A stretch of 64,000 bases of DNA from positions 558,001 through 622,000 of the forward strand of contig WUJK01000010.1 in NCBI GenBank assembly GCA_011317545.1. Direction: 5' to 3'. Below, piece by piece: positions 1 through 13,033 of this stretch. The notes below the pieces were generated by a model. It did no database searches. It had not been told where the DNA came from and saw nothing but the letters and a program-made list of their open reading frames with translations. A program made the position numbers and the translations under genes. The stretch is from Coniella vitis (lineage: Eukaryota; Ascomycota; Sordariomycetes; Diaporthales; Schizoparmaceae). How positions within the stretch are numbered: the first letter of the stretch is position 1; each line of letters starts with the position of its first letter.

Positions 1-3000
1 AGGGCCGTCCATGATATTGCAGGCCAAGAACATCTTTGAGGGGGTTTGTTGTTTTCTTCTTCTTTTTTTCTTCTTTCCCTTTTCATGATATCCCGCTGGG
101 TTAGCCATAATGACCGACATTTACATTCAGTTTACGATTTCGGTCCCAAGTGACGACATAGAGGGTAGCAGAATGACGGCTATGAGCATTGGACCTGTAC
201 CTTTGGATATCCTTTGTGAATGAGTATCTTGCCTAGGCGTTGTGGATGTGCAACGAGACTATGGTCCGACTATCACTGACCACGAGAAAGGCAGTTCCTA
301 ATCATCGGCCAAGTGAGTCTTTGGACTTGACGCAGGCTAACTTGGCGCCTACGCTTTTGTCGGACTTTGCGACGGCTGGCCTAGGTAGGTATATAAACAG
401 GACGACGACGACGGGACAGGCCGGGTCAATGTTAATTTGCATGTCAAAGAAATAGCGACTGCGCAGGAGAGGTGGGCGAGAATGACTTGGCCAAGGTCAG
501 GATGGACCTTGAGCAGGCTTGGGCCATTCTTGAACGGTTCAAGCCATGCTTGTGAAGACGAGGTGAAAAGAGCAGCGGTCAATTTCGATGGATTCTCAGG
601 CGTTTACCAGTCCAGTCTGGTCGGTCAGGATATAAGTATCTCTTATATTACCCCAAGGTGGGGCGTATCTCCTAGATTTGTGATTTTGCTCTCGTAGTGA
701 ATACAAATACTTGTCGTGTTATTCATCCGCGAGACATGACTGTTATTGCCTTGTGAATGAGGCTTGCTGCGCAAACAGATTATACTGGCTATCTAGTTGT
801 GTGTTTGCTCAAAGATTAGTTCTACCAGAGAGTGCACTGCTCTGAGATTGACAACCAAGTGTCTTTTGAGAATATAGGACTGAGGAGTTGTAGCGGGTAG
901 ATGATAGCAATGCAGTGATGGATCCGTATATGCGAAGTCTATCAACGGTTAATATAAAGAAGAAGATCAAAACACGAATCGAAAGCCAGAGAAAGTGCAC
1001 TTGGTATCAACACCGGCTTGACCAACGAACGCACCCTCTCGCAGAAAAACAAGGCTCGTGGAAACGTGTTGGTCGCATCTGCTTTCAAACAGGTACACCC
1101 ATCTTCGATTGAACCAACATGGATTGTTTTGAACAACATGCTCTTGGGGCATCCCCTTGCTATTGTTCTTTTCTTTGGGGGGGGGGGTCTAGAATTAATG
1201 GCAAGGGCATGGAAAACTGTACCTAGGAATTTGACGCGCCAAGTTTCAGCTGATGTTTGTTCCACAAACATGCCAACCGATCTCAGCAAGATTTGCCGAT
1301 TCGAGCATTCAGATATTGTGAAACAAACCAAACGGTATAAACATCACTTTCGTATGATAATCGAGTTTTTCCCATGGCCCCAAAATCTGTCAGTGCCGAT
1401 GCCACACCCGGGCCGTACTCGCATTCGTTCTCGCCTCGCGTACTTTTGTCTTTGCATCGACCCGAATGGAAGGGGGCGAGTGGCGTCTACCGTCTACCGT
1501 TTGGCTGGAAAGAGGGTAACCCTATAGGCACCCTGCTGTACACGGTCGATCGATCGATGTATGAGGAAACAAAGCAACTAATGCCCATGCCACAAAAGAG
1601 TTGCGCAGGCAAAACAAGGGCAAAGATATGTGTGTCTGATCAGCTCAGGGGCTTGCAAGCTCAGCGTGGGCAAGTTGTAAAATACCACCTACGCAGTATA
1701 TGTCGCTTTTGTACGATCGTTCAATGTGTCTGTACACACACAAAACAGCGAGGTTGAGTAATGCATCCGGGGGGCCAAATCACTACAGTTCACCGAAAAC
1801 AAAACCTGAATATCGTATCATGCAGTAAATGGTAACAATTTGCAGCACCGCCAACCGATTGCCCCGAAATGGCAATCGTTTTCTTTGATCATTCAGATGA
1901 AGCACGGAAGAGCCAAGTCCATAACAATCTGTCTGTGATGTGTCGGTGAAAGCAAAAGCGGTTTGGTCGATCGACGCAGGCCCAGCATAGTCACCAACCC
2001 CCTTGCCATAGTACATAGTACCACGTAATACTCATACTGCTAGTACGTCCACGTCCTCCTGTCGGCCTCGGGAGCTATCGGCTATGCGAACACAACCCCG
2101 AAGAGACCGGGCGGTGCAAGGCGGATCACTCCAGCATTTACTTTTTCCCCAGCCTCTCCAACTGTGCGTCCATGGATGCTGGGGGTGGATAGACAATGAG
2201 AAGAAGGATCCAGTGATAGAAACCCATCAGCTGTCTTTTGAAATCCATGTACTCGTATGAAAAAATCCGAGCACGCAAATATCAAAGTAGATTTCACATT
2301 TATCTTCAGTGCATGGCTTGTAGTTACAAGATACAGAGATGTGTGATGGGATTCCGATCGCAGAGAAGAAACTTTCTATAAATATACCTATCATAGTACA
2401 CCGAGAAGGCCAAAAAAGGAAAGAGAATAAATAAGGTTGTCCATGTCCTGCGTCAAGCATGTAGATCAAGAGCTGGTCTGCTCAGTCAGTTCTGGCTTAC
2501 ATACATAGTAGCCCATAGTATTGTCCACACATTTCTCATTGGACCGGACATGGTAGGTGTTATTTGCAATTGCCTTGGTGACGGATAGTACTTTGTAGTG
2601 GTTACCACATTCAAACTATTCACGAACTACCAGAGCGTCCAACGAAACCCAGGCCGCTCCTCTTCCCCGTCTCTTCTACACAAAAAAGAGCCATTCACAT
2701 TGAGCGAGTCGTCCCTCAACCAGCTCAGCCCCCGTCCGAGACTTCCGGTGGCGTGAGTTTTATATGCATACATAGTACATAGTACAGCAGTACCCAATAT
2801 ACATGGTACATGATGGCCTCAAGGGCTGCCAGGGGGCTCCATCCTCTCAGCGCGCCGTTGCACTGTGATTTTGGGGGTCCTCGCTCTCGCTCTCTTCCCC
2901 CTCCTTTCTTTTTCCTTTTCTTTCTTTTTCTCTTCGGCCCACCCCTCTTTCTTCCTAGTTTGTTTTCTCCATTTTCTCTCGCTGTCACTGTCACTGTCGT

Positions 3001-6000
3001 TGTCGTCTATTTTATATATATATATTTTTATTTTCTCCTTCGGGCGCTACGACTTCCTAGCGCAGTGACACTATACGTTAATAGTACTGGACAGAACAGG
3101 GATGAGAAACCCGTCTCAGTAGCGGGAAAATGTGGTTGGGTTCGAGTGGGTTGGGTAAGCACACGAGTGGGCACCTCGGCAGCGGACCACGGCCAGCGGG
3201 AAGGAGAAGTACTCCAGGTAGCTTTACTTGCTAGTCAATGGGCACGCGACACGTTCCTGCTGTGTATGATATATACATAGTACTTACTACCTTTTCGGTT
3301 ATGTAGTAAGTACCTTCATGGGTTGTTTTCATCCTCGCCAGGGGCTTTTCTGAGACGCACCTACTAGGTACACATAGTACACGCCCTGGTGAATATCGAA
3401 TACATAGTACACTCCTGCGAGCAACAGAAAGAAGAAGAGAGGGGCAAAACAAGAAGAGAGAGGGAAAAAGAGCCCACACGACCGCATGGCCAACCGTCCC
3501 CTCCGCGGGTCTTGTCCAGGCTGCGCGTCGGCCTTTTTCCATTTGGGTGCGCGAGTGCAAAACTTCATGCCCACCCGTCTTCGCTCTTGCTCCGTTCCCC
3601 GCCTGGCCCCGGATTATGGAGCCCCTTTCACTAGTACATGGTAGCAAGATCAGCCCAAAAAGAGAGAACACAACACATCGCGACGGTGGGTTTTCAACCA
3701 TTCACGGACTGACACAGACCCCCGTGGCACATTGCTTGCTTTGTCTGTCCACATCCACCCTCTCATGCCTCTCCCTGCTGCCCCTTTGCAGAGTGGAAAG
3801 GCCCAAGGCCATGGTTGATTGTGATTCAATGTCCTTGCAGGGCAATATCACTGGCAGTCAAAGCAGTCATCTTATTAGCTAATAGTGGTGCAGACATTCA
3901 AAAATTTTCAAATGCAGGCTGTCAGGCGGAAATTACCCGCGCGGACCGAGGACGAGAAAAAATAATCATCATTATAATATCTTGACAAAGAACAAGGCCA
4001 TACATAGTACATACATAGAAACTAATAAAAGAAGTCCCCACTTTGCCTCTCTGAATTTTTGCAGCACTGTACATAGTATCCAAGACGACTACGGACACTC
4101 CCGGAGGCCACCGCGTACAGAAAGTACTGTGGCAAGTACCGAATAAGCGCCGTTGCACAACCAGCGGCAGATACTGACACCAATCAAACTCCTCGCCAGC
4201 CAGTCCAGCTTGCCAACCCCAAGTACCGAGGCTACATAGTACAGGTCCACAGCGTTGAATCGTTCCGAGTTTGAATTTCTGGCATTGTTTCAGTACATAG
4301 TACCATAGCAGTGTGTTGGCGGCGTCGATGGTGGCATTGCTGCAGATTATTGGAAACTTCTTTTCAAAACCATGCAGCAACCAGTCATGGGCACCGTGGC
4401 TGTCGCACACAAGTAAGAGGGTGGTATTGGGGGTCCTGCCGGTAGGTATCACAGGATTATTAGTCTGACTGGAAAGGAGCTACACACCTGCAGTCAGCAG
4501 AGAGTCGCCAGGGTGGTGGTGTACTTTGCGTCTTCAAACATAGAGAGTCCAGGAGAAGCCAGTGGAGTAGTCTGACACGGATTTAACATTCAATGTACGC
4601 GCCGGCAGACGCTGAATGAGCAAGTCCGCAGAATACATAGTAGCCCGAACCCCTTGTCAGGCATCAACAGCTTTCCAGCAGAATATAGATGCTTTCTGGG
4701 TCAAGTTTTACGCTCAATGCTTGGCCAATCCGCTCTGTAGCTTTGTCCGGAGCCGGCATACTATGCAGCGGGTGCTTGCCCGTCTCCTTTGATGGCGCAA
4801 AGGCTTCGTGGTCCTGTACTATGTACGCAATAAGCACGTGTTCACAAATGGACGGGGCTCGTCATTCTCTGGAGCATTGTCAGATACCTGATCCTCTTCC
4901 TATTTGGTTCCGAGAGAGGGATCTTCAGGTCCCAGGGACAAAGAAAGACACGCGTGCTGCTTCCTTGCCAAATGACGGACGGCCATCTGTTGTGTTCAGC
5001 TGATGTTTTCTTGACTGTCCATGACCGGTCAGGCAAGGCTCCTTGGGTACATAGTACGCCGTACACACAACGGATTTAAAAGCCGTGCTGTGTAATGCGA
5101 GGTGGGGCCGAGGGACATGTACTATAGTATCGCCCGCCAGTCTCGCCCTTCCTTCGCTGTCACCGTGGCATTGACTGGCGGCCCCCATCCAAGATGCTAT
5201 ACTTGGCAGAAAGAGCCTGCAAGTGCTACTGCACAGCAGCAGTAGCATTGTAGCACCCAACCCAACCAACTGTCGTGTCTGAGATGGGGCGTAGATAGTA
5301 TCCGCATTCTGCAACCCAACAAGGCTCGGCAACAACGATATTGATTGAAGCAGCGTCACGCATCAAGAGCAAACATTGCAATCGATACCATCAGTGGGTG
5401 CACGGTCCCCATCATGCCCACACCCACCACCTTCTGACGTCAGATGATGCGCAGGACGCCTGCCAGGGGTGCTTAGCAGCAATTTTGATTTTGCCCAAGA
5501 CATGACCAGGCCCTGTTCATGGCTTTGTTGGTTCGCGACGCTCGACGATGTAGCGGCTGACACCACGTTGTTGGTGCTTTGACGATCAGTATGGGGGGGA
5601 GACTGCGAAGCGTAGCAAAAGCATGTCCTGACCGCCCTGAATATACAGCATAAACAGAACTTGCGGCAGGCGCAGAGATTGCAGATGGTTGCTGCGTTGT
5701 GAGGCTGGCTTATGGCCTTCACAAATGGTAAAAGGATGGGCAGAGCAAGAGCCTGCAGCTCGCTTCCAGGAAGGCGTTTCGCGACCCATCCGTGCCTTCC
5801 GGCCAGTCGTTTGGTTCTGGCTCGACTTTTTCGCAACAGGACTTGGGTCCGCCCGCATGTGCATGCTGACAAACAAAGCGCTCAGGTACCTTTTGCAGCC
5901 TGTCAGGCCTGTGCAGCAGTGAAAGCGCCCCAAGGTACTTATGACTACTGCCTTGCCAGCTTGCCAAGAAGTGTGGTCCAGGCAGCCAGCCGGGGTGCCC

Positions 6001-6722
6001 TGCACGGTCCAAGCCACGCAGGTAGCGGTCCCCAGGCCATGACGAGCAGCACAACTCGGCAGAAGGCCGGGAGCAGAAAGAGCAAGCCGCAGGCTCTTGC
6101 ACAAGCGCCTGGCCAAGCGCATCTCGCGATTCTCGGACCCTTGGATTCGCCCGATCAGACGGGTACTTACTTGGAAGGAAGCATGTACTCTACTACTACT
6201 AGAATCTGATCCATTACTTCATCCCGAGTTTTCGCTGCTTGCCCGCTAGATCAAGTCCCCTCCTGCTCACTTCTTTCTTCTGTCACACGCCGTCTCGCCG
6301 CGGCCTCTTGAAGAATTTCCCTCCACACCCTCGGGCTGAGCCGTATCTGAGTCGTGTCAGACGAGCCTCCTCCAACCAGCAGCGTCACACCCGCGCCTCG
6401 AGCAACTTTCGGTGACCCGTCCGTCTCGCCCTGTCAGCTCTCCCGCGCCGTCCGACCCAACTCTCCAAAGCCATTACAAATTGCCGCCGTCCCACCATCT
6501 TGGCTTGTATCTGCTCGACAGTCTTGGATACGACTCATCGCACGATAGTATTATGATATAGCCCACCCCCCACGGCTTTCGAAAATCCAACTCCCAGCTG
6601 CCCCGACTCGCCCTGCCTCCGGCTGAACGCCCGCCAATCGACTTTGACAGTGGTACCTCTATCCATTCCTCGTGCAAAATCCCACCCGCGCCCGACCCAG
6701 ACACTGCTCTGCATCTTTCACG
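1..6722. other. Gene-free stretch upstream of AUR1
   Basis: I find no credible gene here. Open frames are short, overlap on both strands, mostly begin at non-ATG codons and resemble no family. It contains a G run (1177-1187), a long CT-rich tract (about 2879-2980) of the kind seen in fungal promoters, and the densest cluster of the GTACATAGTAC word (2011-5057). The last few hundred bases, with CT-rich blocks around 6240-6660, are the likely promoter and 5' leader of AUR1. An unrecognised non-coding RNA cannot be excluded. Confidence 0.6.
2011..5057. repeat. Cluster of dispersed GTACATAGTAC words
   Basis: Copies of TACATAGTAC or the longer GTACATAGTAC start at 2011, 2769 (two overlapping copies to 2785), 3274, 3371, 3401, 4001, 4233, 4293 and 5047, with an inverted copy GTACTATGTAC at 4816-4826. 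Near-copies ending in AGTAG or AGTAT lie at 2502, 4070 and 4634. The word is close to a perfect palindrome. All copies are in DNA without genes. Further copies occur at 26912, 52241 and 53401, again intergenic. Function is unknown; it could be a binding site, a mobile-element remnant or the scar of a small repeat family. Confidence 0.8.
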
Positions 6723-8231
6723 ATGCACGATCTCAGCTTCTCCCCGCAGGCGAAGCCAAAGTTGCACATTCCGCACCTGCAATGGCCTCAGGCACTCAAG
6801 ATCACGATTCCCGACAGATATCGTGCAGGAAGTGGTAGCCGACGGTCCCGGTCCAAGAAGCCCAGAAAACTTCATGACGAATCCACAAGCATCACGAGGC
6901 TGCAGTCCTCCTTCAACCCCATGGACGGCGTACGCGCCATACAACGACACAGGTGGGGCTGGCTCGACATTCAGTACCCAGTCATGGCCACTTTTATGAT
7001 CTTCTCGCTTGTCATTGCGCCCATGCCGATCCTTGTCAAGTTTGCCGTTCCGCTTGTTTCCTTGCTTGTCTGCCTGATTCCAGCGACACGGCAGTTCTTC
7101 CTGCCCTCCATGCCCATCTGGATCTACCTGCTCTACTTCTTCTGCAGTCGGTATGTGTTTTGATTGCCCTTCTAGATGATGCTCGCGTGACCTTGGGTTG
7201 TTTGCTTGCTAACCGCCAAATACAGTTTTATCCCTGTGCAATATCGTCCTCACATCTGGGTCAAAGTTCTCCCAGCGCTTGAGAACGTTCTCTATGGCGC
7301 AAACCTCTCCAACATCCTTTCCGCCCACACGCACCCCATTCTCGATCTGCTGGCCTGGCTTCCCTACGGAATAGGCCATTTTGGCGCACCTGCTGTCGTC
7401 TCGGCTGCCACCTTCCTCTTCGCTGCTCCCAAGACCACTCCAGTGTTTGCTCGCTCCTTTGGATGGCTCGCCATCATCGGCGTGACCCTTTCAATCGTCT
7501 TCCCTTGCACGCCTCCATGGTATGAGAAGGAACATGGTCTGGAGCCCGCCCACTATGGAATGCCCGGCTCACCTGCCGGTCTCGCGCGTGTGGATCAGCT
7601 GCTGGGCGTCGACATGTACACGACCAGCTTCACTACTGCACCAATGCCTTTTGGCGCATTCCCCAGCCTGCACTCCGCAAACGCTACGCTCGAGGCGCTC
7701 TTTATGAGCTTTTGCTTCCCCAGGCTGCGACCCCTGTTCATGTTCTATGTTGGTTGGCTATGGTGGGCTACCATGTATCTGAACCACCATTACGCGGTCG
7801 ACCTTGTCGCTGGAAGTTTGATTTCTATTGGAATCTACACCATTGCACGCGCGCGATACCTACCTCGCCAGCAGCCTGACAAGAAGAACCGCTGGGCATA
7901 CGACTATGTTGAGATTGGCGAGAAGCCGAGGAACCGCGATGAGGAGTACGGTCTGATTGGCAAGAATGGCAGCGAGGAGTACGGCTTGGGCATGTTGGAG
8001 CAGCGCAGTGACACAGACGAATGGACCATTGGCAGTAGCTCCAGCTTTTCCGCCTCCAGCTCACCACGAACAAGCACTACATCACCAACCTTGATGAGCC
8101 CTCGCACACCAGATGGCGAGTTCTCACATGTCACCATCCCAATGAGCATGGACGGTCACCTTTCCTGGGGCAATGGCGAGAGAGGACTTGCTCGCGAGAG
8201 TGAGTTCAGCGAAGTTGTCGTTATAAAATAA
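6723..8231 (+). CDS. AUR1: Inositol phosphorylceramide synthase catalytic subunit (Aur1)
   Basis: Two exons, 6723-7150 and 7226-8231 (75-base intron, branch point GCTAACC), give 477 residues. The enzyme moves phosphoinositol from phosphatidylinositol to ceramide in the Golgi, an essential fungal sphingolipid step and the target of aureobasidin A. The protein has an N-terminal cytosolic tail, several membrane segments and the PAP2-type lipid-phosphatase core. Motif FPSLHSANAT holds His292; HHYAVD holds His331 and Asp335. The 39-residue His-His spacing equals that of the yeast triad His255/His294/Asp298. The C-terminal 120 residues are Ser/Thr-rich and hydrophilic. The start is the first ATG in frame; the upstream open frame has only a GTG. 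Joining the exons restores SRFIPVQYRPHIW, a strongly conserved stretch, so the intron call is firm. Confidence 0.96.
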
Positions 8232-10191
8232 AAAAAAAGACTTCATTCGGCATACGTCGTCCGGAACTTTTCCAAACAAAGTAGTTGTAACTACATCACA
8301 GCACAGCTTCTCAACGCCAGTCGCTGGAACACATTGTCGCCACTCGGTCGCGTGACCAACACAAGGAAGGAGCTGCCCTTCGAGCAATGGCCGCTCCTTA
8401 GCACACGTCACTCCCTGCTTTAAACACACTTGGCTTCCGGTGCATATTACCCAAGCAGCCTCGATCAGCTCGCTTTGCCGCATCAACTGCACGACCACAT
8501 ACCTCCGACTTTCGCTTCCTCTATTCTTGATACCCGATCTCATGGTTACGTCATGTCGCACGATCACCAATAATCAATCTCATCATTTCTTTTTATTTTA
8601 ATTTTGCACAGAGCCCGCATTTACACGGCGTAGCACGGCACTCATGGGGAGACACGAATTAGACGATATCACAGATCGCAAAGAACGGTAGCCAATCCAT
8701 ATTTGGCCTGCAGTTTGGATGGGTGGGGAAATTGGCATACATACAGCAATGAACATCAACCTGAACGGAACAGGCTTCCTTAGTCCTTGAGTGTTTGTCA
8801 CCACTCGTTTGGGAAGACACCGTCCACTTGAGGACGAGCAGCAGGAATAAATCGACTTGGTTAAGTAACTGATTGCGCTCAATCGGTAGACAGAGACGAT
8901 AAGAGGCATGGCCGCCATTGGTCCTTTTGATGACCAAAGTGGTAGTTTATATACACATAATATGATGAATGACGGATACATATATTCATTGATAAAGAGA
9001 TACATGTCTTCAATGCTGCTGCTCCTTTGAATACATACTATAGGTCTTGGGCAAACGATTTAACCGCTTGCCATCAAGGAACGATACAGTATCGCAACGC
9101 GTAGGCGCAGATCTGCTTTGCTTGGGGAAATTGAGGAAGGAGAGGCTCACGGCAAAGTATCATGTCTAGGACAGCGAGGCCTAAAGGTAACTTAAGTGGT
9201 CTTGGTGGTAAGTTAACATTTTGTATCTTTTCCAGGATACATACTATATACATGCATACATATCCTAGATACATGTTCGTTTGTTCTCAAGACAATACAT
9301 TGACCTCGAAAAAATGAAACTAAGAAATGGATACTGCCGACTTATTCCTCTGACTAGGAGCACTTATACAGCATCAAAGTAGGTATTCACCGAAACTATC
9401 TGGTTATTCGTTCGTCCTTTCATAGGGCTCTTATTTTTGACACTCCATCATTTCTTTCTTTTTTTTCTACTTCCTTTCGTGCCTCCCTCGTGGTCAGAGA
9501 ATACACACCGAGATGGAATTGGGAGGTACATACATATGTACAACAAACAAACACAAGTCACAAGGAGCCCAACAGAAAGGGTGGGGAAAGCGAGAGAGCG
9601 CAAGGGATATTGACGAGATGACAGTATGCCAACAACGCCGTGCTGTACACAAGAGTGTCTTGATGTATGCTTTTGCCTGGACTCCAGCAACGAATTTCAA
9701 CGCACAATTCACACCCACCAGCTTGTCATCGGCATGTGTGCCCTTGGCTTCAGACAGCTCATGGGTACCGCCAGGTAGGGACAGAAAATCAGCTAGACGC
9801 GGGAGAGGAATAAAAAAAACAAGGCGTGGAGGGGGAAAGAAGGAATGACAACACAACAAAAATAAGACGAAAGAAGGAGATGGCAAAGCTTTTCTTTGTA
9901 CACTCGAGATTCCTATTACTCCCTTCATATCGTACACTGCTTCGTTGAATGCTTTCCGATTGCCAATAAAAAAAAAATGAGTGGCCGGAGTGAAAATTGC
10001 TCATTCTTCGCTATCCATGGCCCCACCGTAGGACTGACCTGAACCAAACGCCGCTGCCGCCGATGAGGGTGATGATGATGACCAACCCTACCTAGGACAG
10101 GCTAAGATGACTCCAAATAAAAGTCTTGCATATGTTGGCAACTGTGGAAAAACTGACCATACACCCATCACGTCCTACCCCCACCCCCCGA
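8232..10191. other. Convergent intergenic region AUR1/RPA34
   Basis: Two kilobases between the 3' ends of AUR1 (plus) and RPA34 (minus). It starts with an A-rich run directly after the AUR1 stop, and carries pyrimidine runs (9448-9475) and purine-rich blocks near 9780-9870. Open frames in it are short and without recognisable domains. It presumably holds both 3' untranslated regions; I see no gene. Confidence 0.6.
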
Positions 10192-12363
10192 TCAGTGAAG
10201 CGGCTGGCCGCGAGAGTCAAAACGAGGCGGCAAGATCTGTGTGACTTTCTTGGGCATCTTCTCCTCTTCCGTCTTGACAACTACGGGCGTTTCGGATTTC
10301 TTCTTGCCCTTGCCCTTGCCCTTGCCCTTGCCCTCCTCTTGTTTCTTGGGCGTCTTGGTCTTTTGCTCGGCCTTGGTGTTGCTGGTAGTTTGATCCGCAT
10401 CACTCACACTCGCCGACGTGGTGAACGAAGGGATCTGAGGCAGAGGAATGGGCGTTTGCTTCTTAGTCATGACGGGGCTCTGGCGTTGCTGCTGCTGCTG
10501 CTGCTGCTGCTGCTCCTCATTTTCGTTGTTTTTGCTTTTGCTCGTCTTCTGCTTCTTGTTGGACTTCTCAGCTGGTGTGTTCTTTACGGCATTTCTGGCT
10601 TTCTTGTTGGCTGGTTCGCGTGGTAAAGAAGAAGAAACTACAGGGGTATCATGAATAGCAGTCGCGACGGGTCCGTCCTCACCGTCATCTCTGTGCTTGC
10701 GCTTCTTCTTGCTGGGCGTAGCGGCTGTGGTGGTGCTGCTGGCGGCGGCGGCGGCGGCGGCGGCTTTGCCCTTGCCTTTGGGTGCCGAGGCTGGAGGAGC
10801 CGTAAGGGTAGGCTTGGGAGTGGGCACGCCGAGGGGCGTGTAACGGGCACGCAGGCCCTCTGGCTGGGGGCGCGCCGGCTTGGTGGTCGAGACGGTTCGG
10901 GTGGTTGTGACTAGGCTGCCTGGACCACCGGGAGGGAAGGTCTCGCTGCGGGTAAAGTGCATGCTTTGGTTGACGGGCCGCTCAACTGTGCAGAAATTTG
11001 TCAATCTGAAAGTGATCTTTCCAAAGCCATAGAATGAAAAGATGAGAGAAACCAAGAAGAGAAAGACCGGGGGGGGGGGACCTACGCAGTGAATACTCGT
11101 CTCCGTTCTTGTTGGGAATGAGCAGTCTAAACGAGGAAGAGGCGGCAGGGTTGTCAAAAGCCATGCGATAGTCGTCGCCGTTATGCGAAAGGACTGGCAG
11201 GCCCTTTTGTGCTTGGTCCATGGGGATGGTCAAGTCCTGCACAACGGTGACGGGCAGCGAGGCTGGCGCCGTAATGTACCAGACCTGCTTGCCCTCCAAC
11301 TGGGCTCTGGTGAAAAAGTTGGCGACATCTGCCGCATTGGCGCTTCCGTCCAATTTGCGAAGGTGGAAGTCGGGCGCAACGAATTCGGGCACGTCTCCGC
11401 TGCAATTGCGGTCAATGTCTGAGTCGCGGGCTTTCGTGGTGATGGGAGGAAGAGGACTTACACTTGGGTTGGCTTGCCGCCGTTGGTCAGAGCTGTGGAC
11501 TGGTCTACCATCTCAACATCGCCGTCCTCGTCAACTTGATCCTCTGGAGTTGCTTTTGAAGCCTTGGCCTTCTTGGTGGGCTCGCTCGCCTTCTTCGATG
11601 GGCCAGTCTTGGGCTTGGTGTCGGCTTTCTTCTGTGCTGCGACCACATCCTTGGCCTTTGCGCTCTCGTCCTCACTCTCGCTCTCGCTCTCGCTGTCACT
11701 GTCGCTCTCAGAGGAGCTCGACTCGGCCTCTGATGTGGTTTCGGACTTGACGTTCTTGGTCGCAACTTGTGGCGCAGACTTCTTGGAGGAGGCTGCTTTT
11801 GCACCGGCGCTCGAGGTGTCACCGTCGCTACTATCGCTCTCAGAGTCGGACTCGGATTCGGAGGTCGAATCGCTCTTCTTGATGGTCGTCTCTTTCGACG
11901 CCACCTTCTTGGGCTCTTCGTCTTCGCTCTCTGAGCTGCTCTCTTCCTCGCTGGACGAGGTAGCCTCCTTCTTGATATTGAGCAGCGCGGCCTTCTCCTT
12001 CTTTATCGACGAAGCCAGGCCATTGATAGTAGCAATGGTGGAAGGCTTGGAGGGCGTTGCTTGCGGGGCGGCTTTTGCGCTCTCTTTCGACTTTGCGACA
12101 GGAGTCTTCTTCTTTTGGGAGGCGGGGGTTTGCGCGAGCTGCTTGACGTTGGCGAGGCTGGAGGTGCCAACGTCCAAATCAGAGCCATCGCTGCTGGAGG
12201 ATGAGTCGTCCGAATCCGAGTCGGAGGAGTCATTTGCCTTTTTGGAATCGAATTTCTTGGGGGCGCTTGGCTTGACGGCGCCAAAAATGTTGGAGGATTT
12301 TGCCTTGCTGGTGTTTGAGGCGTGGGCGCGAAGGCTGCCGCCAGGCACTCTTGAGCCTGCCAT
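10192..12363 (-). CDS. RPA34: RNA polymerase I subunit RPA34 (RPA34.5/CAST family)
   Basis: Three exons on the minus strand, 12363-11462, 11399-11086 and 10985-10192 (introns 62 and 100 bases), give 669 residues. Rpa34 pairs with Rpa49 on RNA polymerase I in the nucleolus and aids initiation and elongation on rDNA. The first 300 residues are dominated by Ser/Asp/Glu clusters and Lys runs. The middle (VPEFVAPDFHLRKLDG, then KQVWYITAPASLPV) is the conserved RPA34 fold. The tail is Lys-rich with a poly-Ala run, nine glutamines and a (GK)5 stretch. Start is the ATG at 12363; the frame extends 12 bases upstream only to a TTG. It is far longer than yeast Rpa34 (about 230 residues), because of the low-complexity ends. 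Intron 2 contains an 11-base C run near its donor. It is divergent from GRC3. Confidence 0.88.
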
Positions 12364-13033
12364 CTTCGACTTCAAGGAAAGTGTGTGTAGATGCTCAAGG
12401 GTGGTTTGTGGGATTTGCGTCGCGGGTCGAGGTAAAGCTGAAGCTATGGAGTTGCAAGCTGTCGTGGCGCGTCGCGTGAAAGTGGGTTGGGTTCAGATCG
12501 GAAGGCTGCGTGCGATGCGCTATTGGGTGACGATCCCTTTGGGCATGCAACAGGAATCTTAGCGGAAGCGTAGGGAGTCAAAAGGCTTGGACTCAAGAAT
12601 TGAGAGAGCACAGTCTATCCAGCCAAGGGAGAGGTGGAGCCAGGTGAAGCAGAAGAGAACCAGGGCAGAAGAAGGTTTGGGTTGTGAATGGGGGGTGAAT
12701 TTTTCTGCGCAGCTTTCTTTTTCTGGTCGCGTCGCTTTTGGGCGGACCAGAGAAAGTTCAAAGTCAGGCAAGAGGCAGGGTGGGTGTGGGGTAGCAGACG
12801 GGAATTGGCCTTATCGATTGGGTGGCGGGGCCAGCGGCAGGGGTGGGCTGTAGGGAACAGAGGGGGGACTGCAGCCCACTGGGGGCTCCCTTCTCCCCTG
12901 CGAGCCTGTAAGTGCTTCTGTAATTGTTTGCAGGCTGTTTTTCATGTGTCAACCCCCAACACAACCGACCAAACAACCCGCCATGCGCCAGGCCTAAATG
13001 AGCTGATGGACTATCTGCCATCCAAAGTCAAAC
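12364..13033. promoter_or_regulatory. Shared divergent promoter RPA34/GRC3
   Basis: The 670 bases between the two start codons must hold both promoters. Both products serve ribosome production. A partial match to the yeast RRPE element (GTGAATTTTTC near 12696) is visible but weak, and I see no clean PAC element, so shared regulation is an inference from layout only. Confidence 0.5.

Noticed and set aside
8124..8570. 148-codon minus-strand frame overlapping the AUR1 3' end
   Set aside because: It covers coding sequence of a secure gene on the other strand and shows no motif.
11564..12562. 332-codon plus-strand frame opposite RPA34
   Set aside because: It is the mirror of Ser/Asp/Glu-rich codons and reads as Leu/Ser runs. 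The minus strand has the conserved RPA34 core and proper introns.
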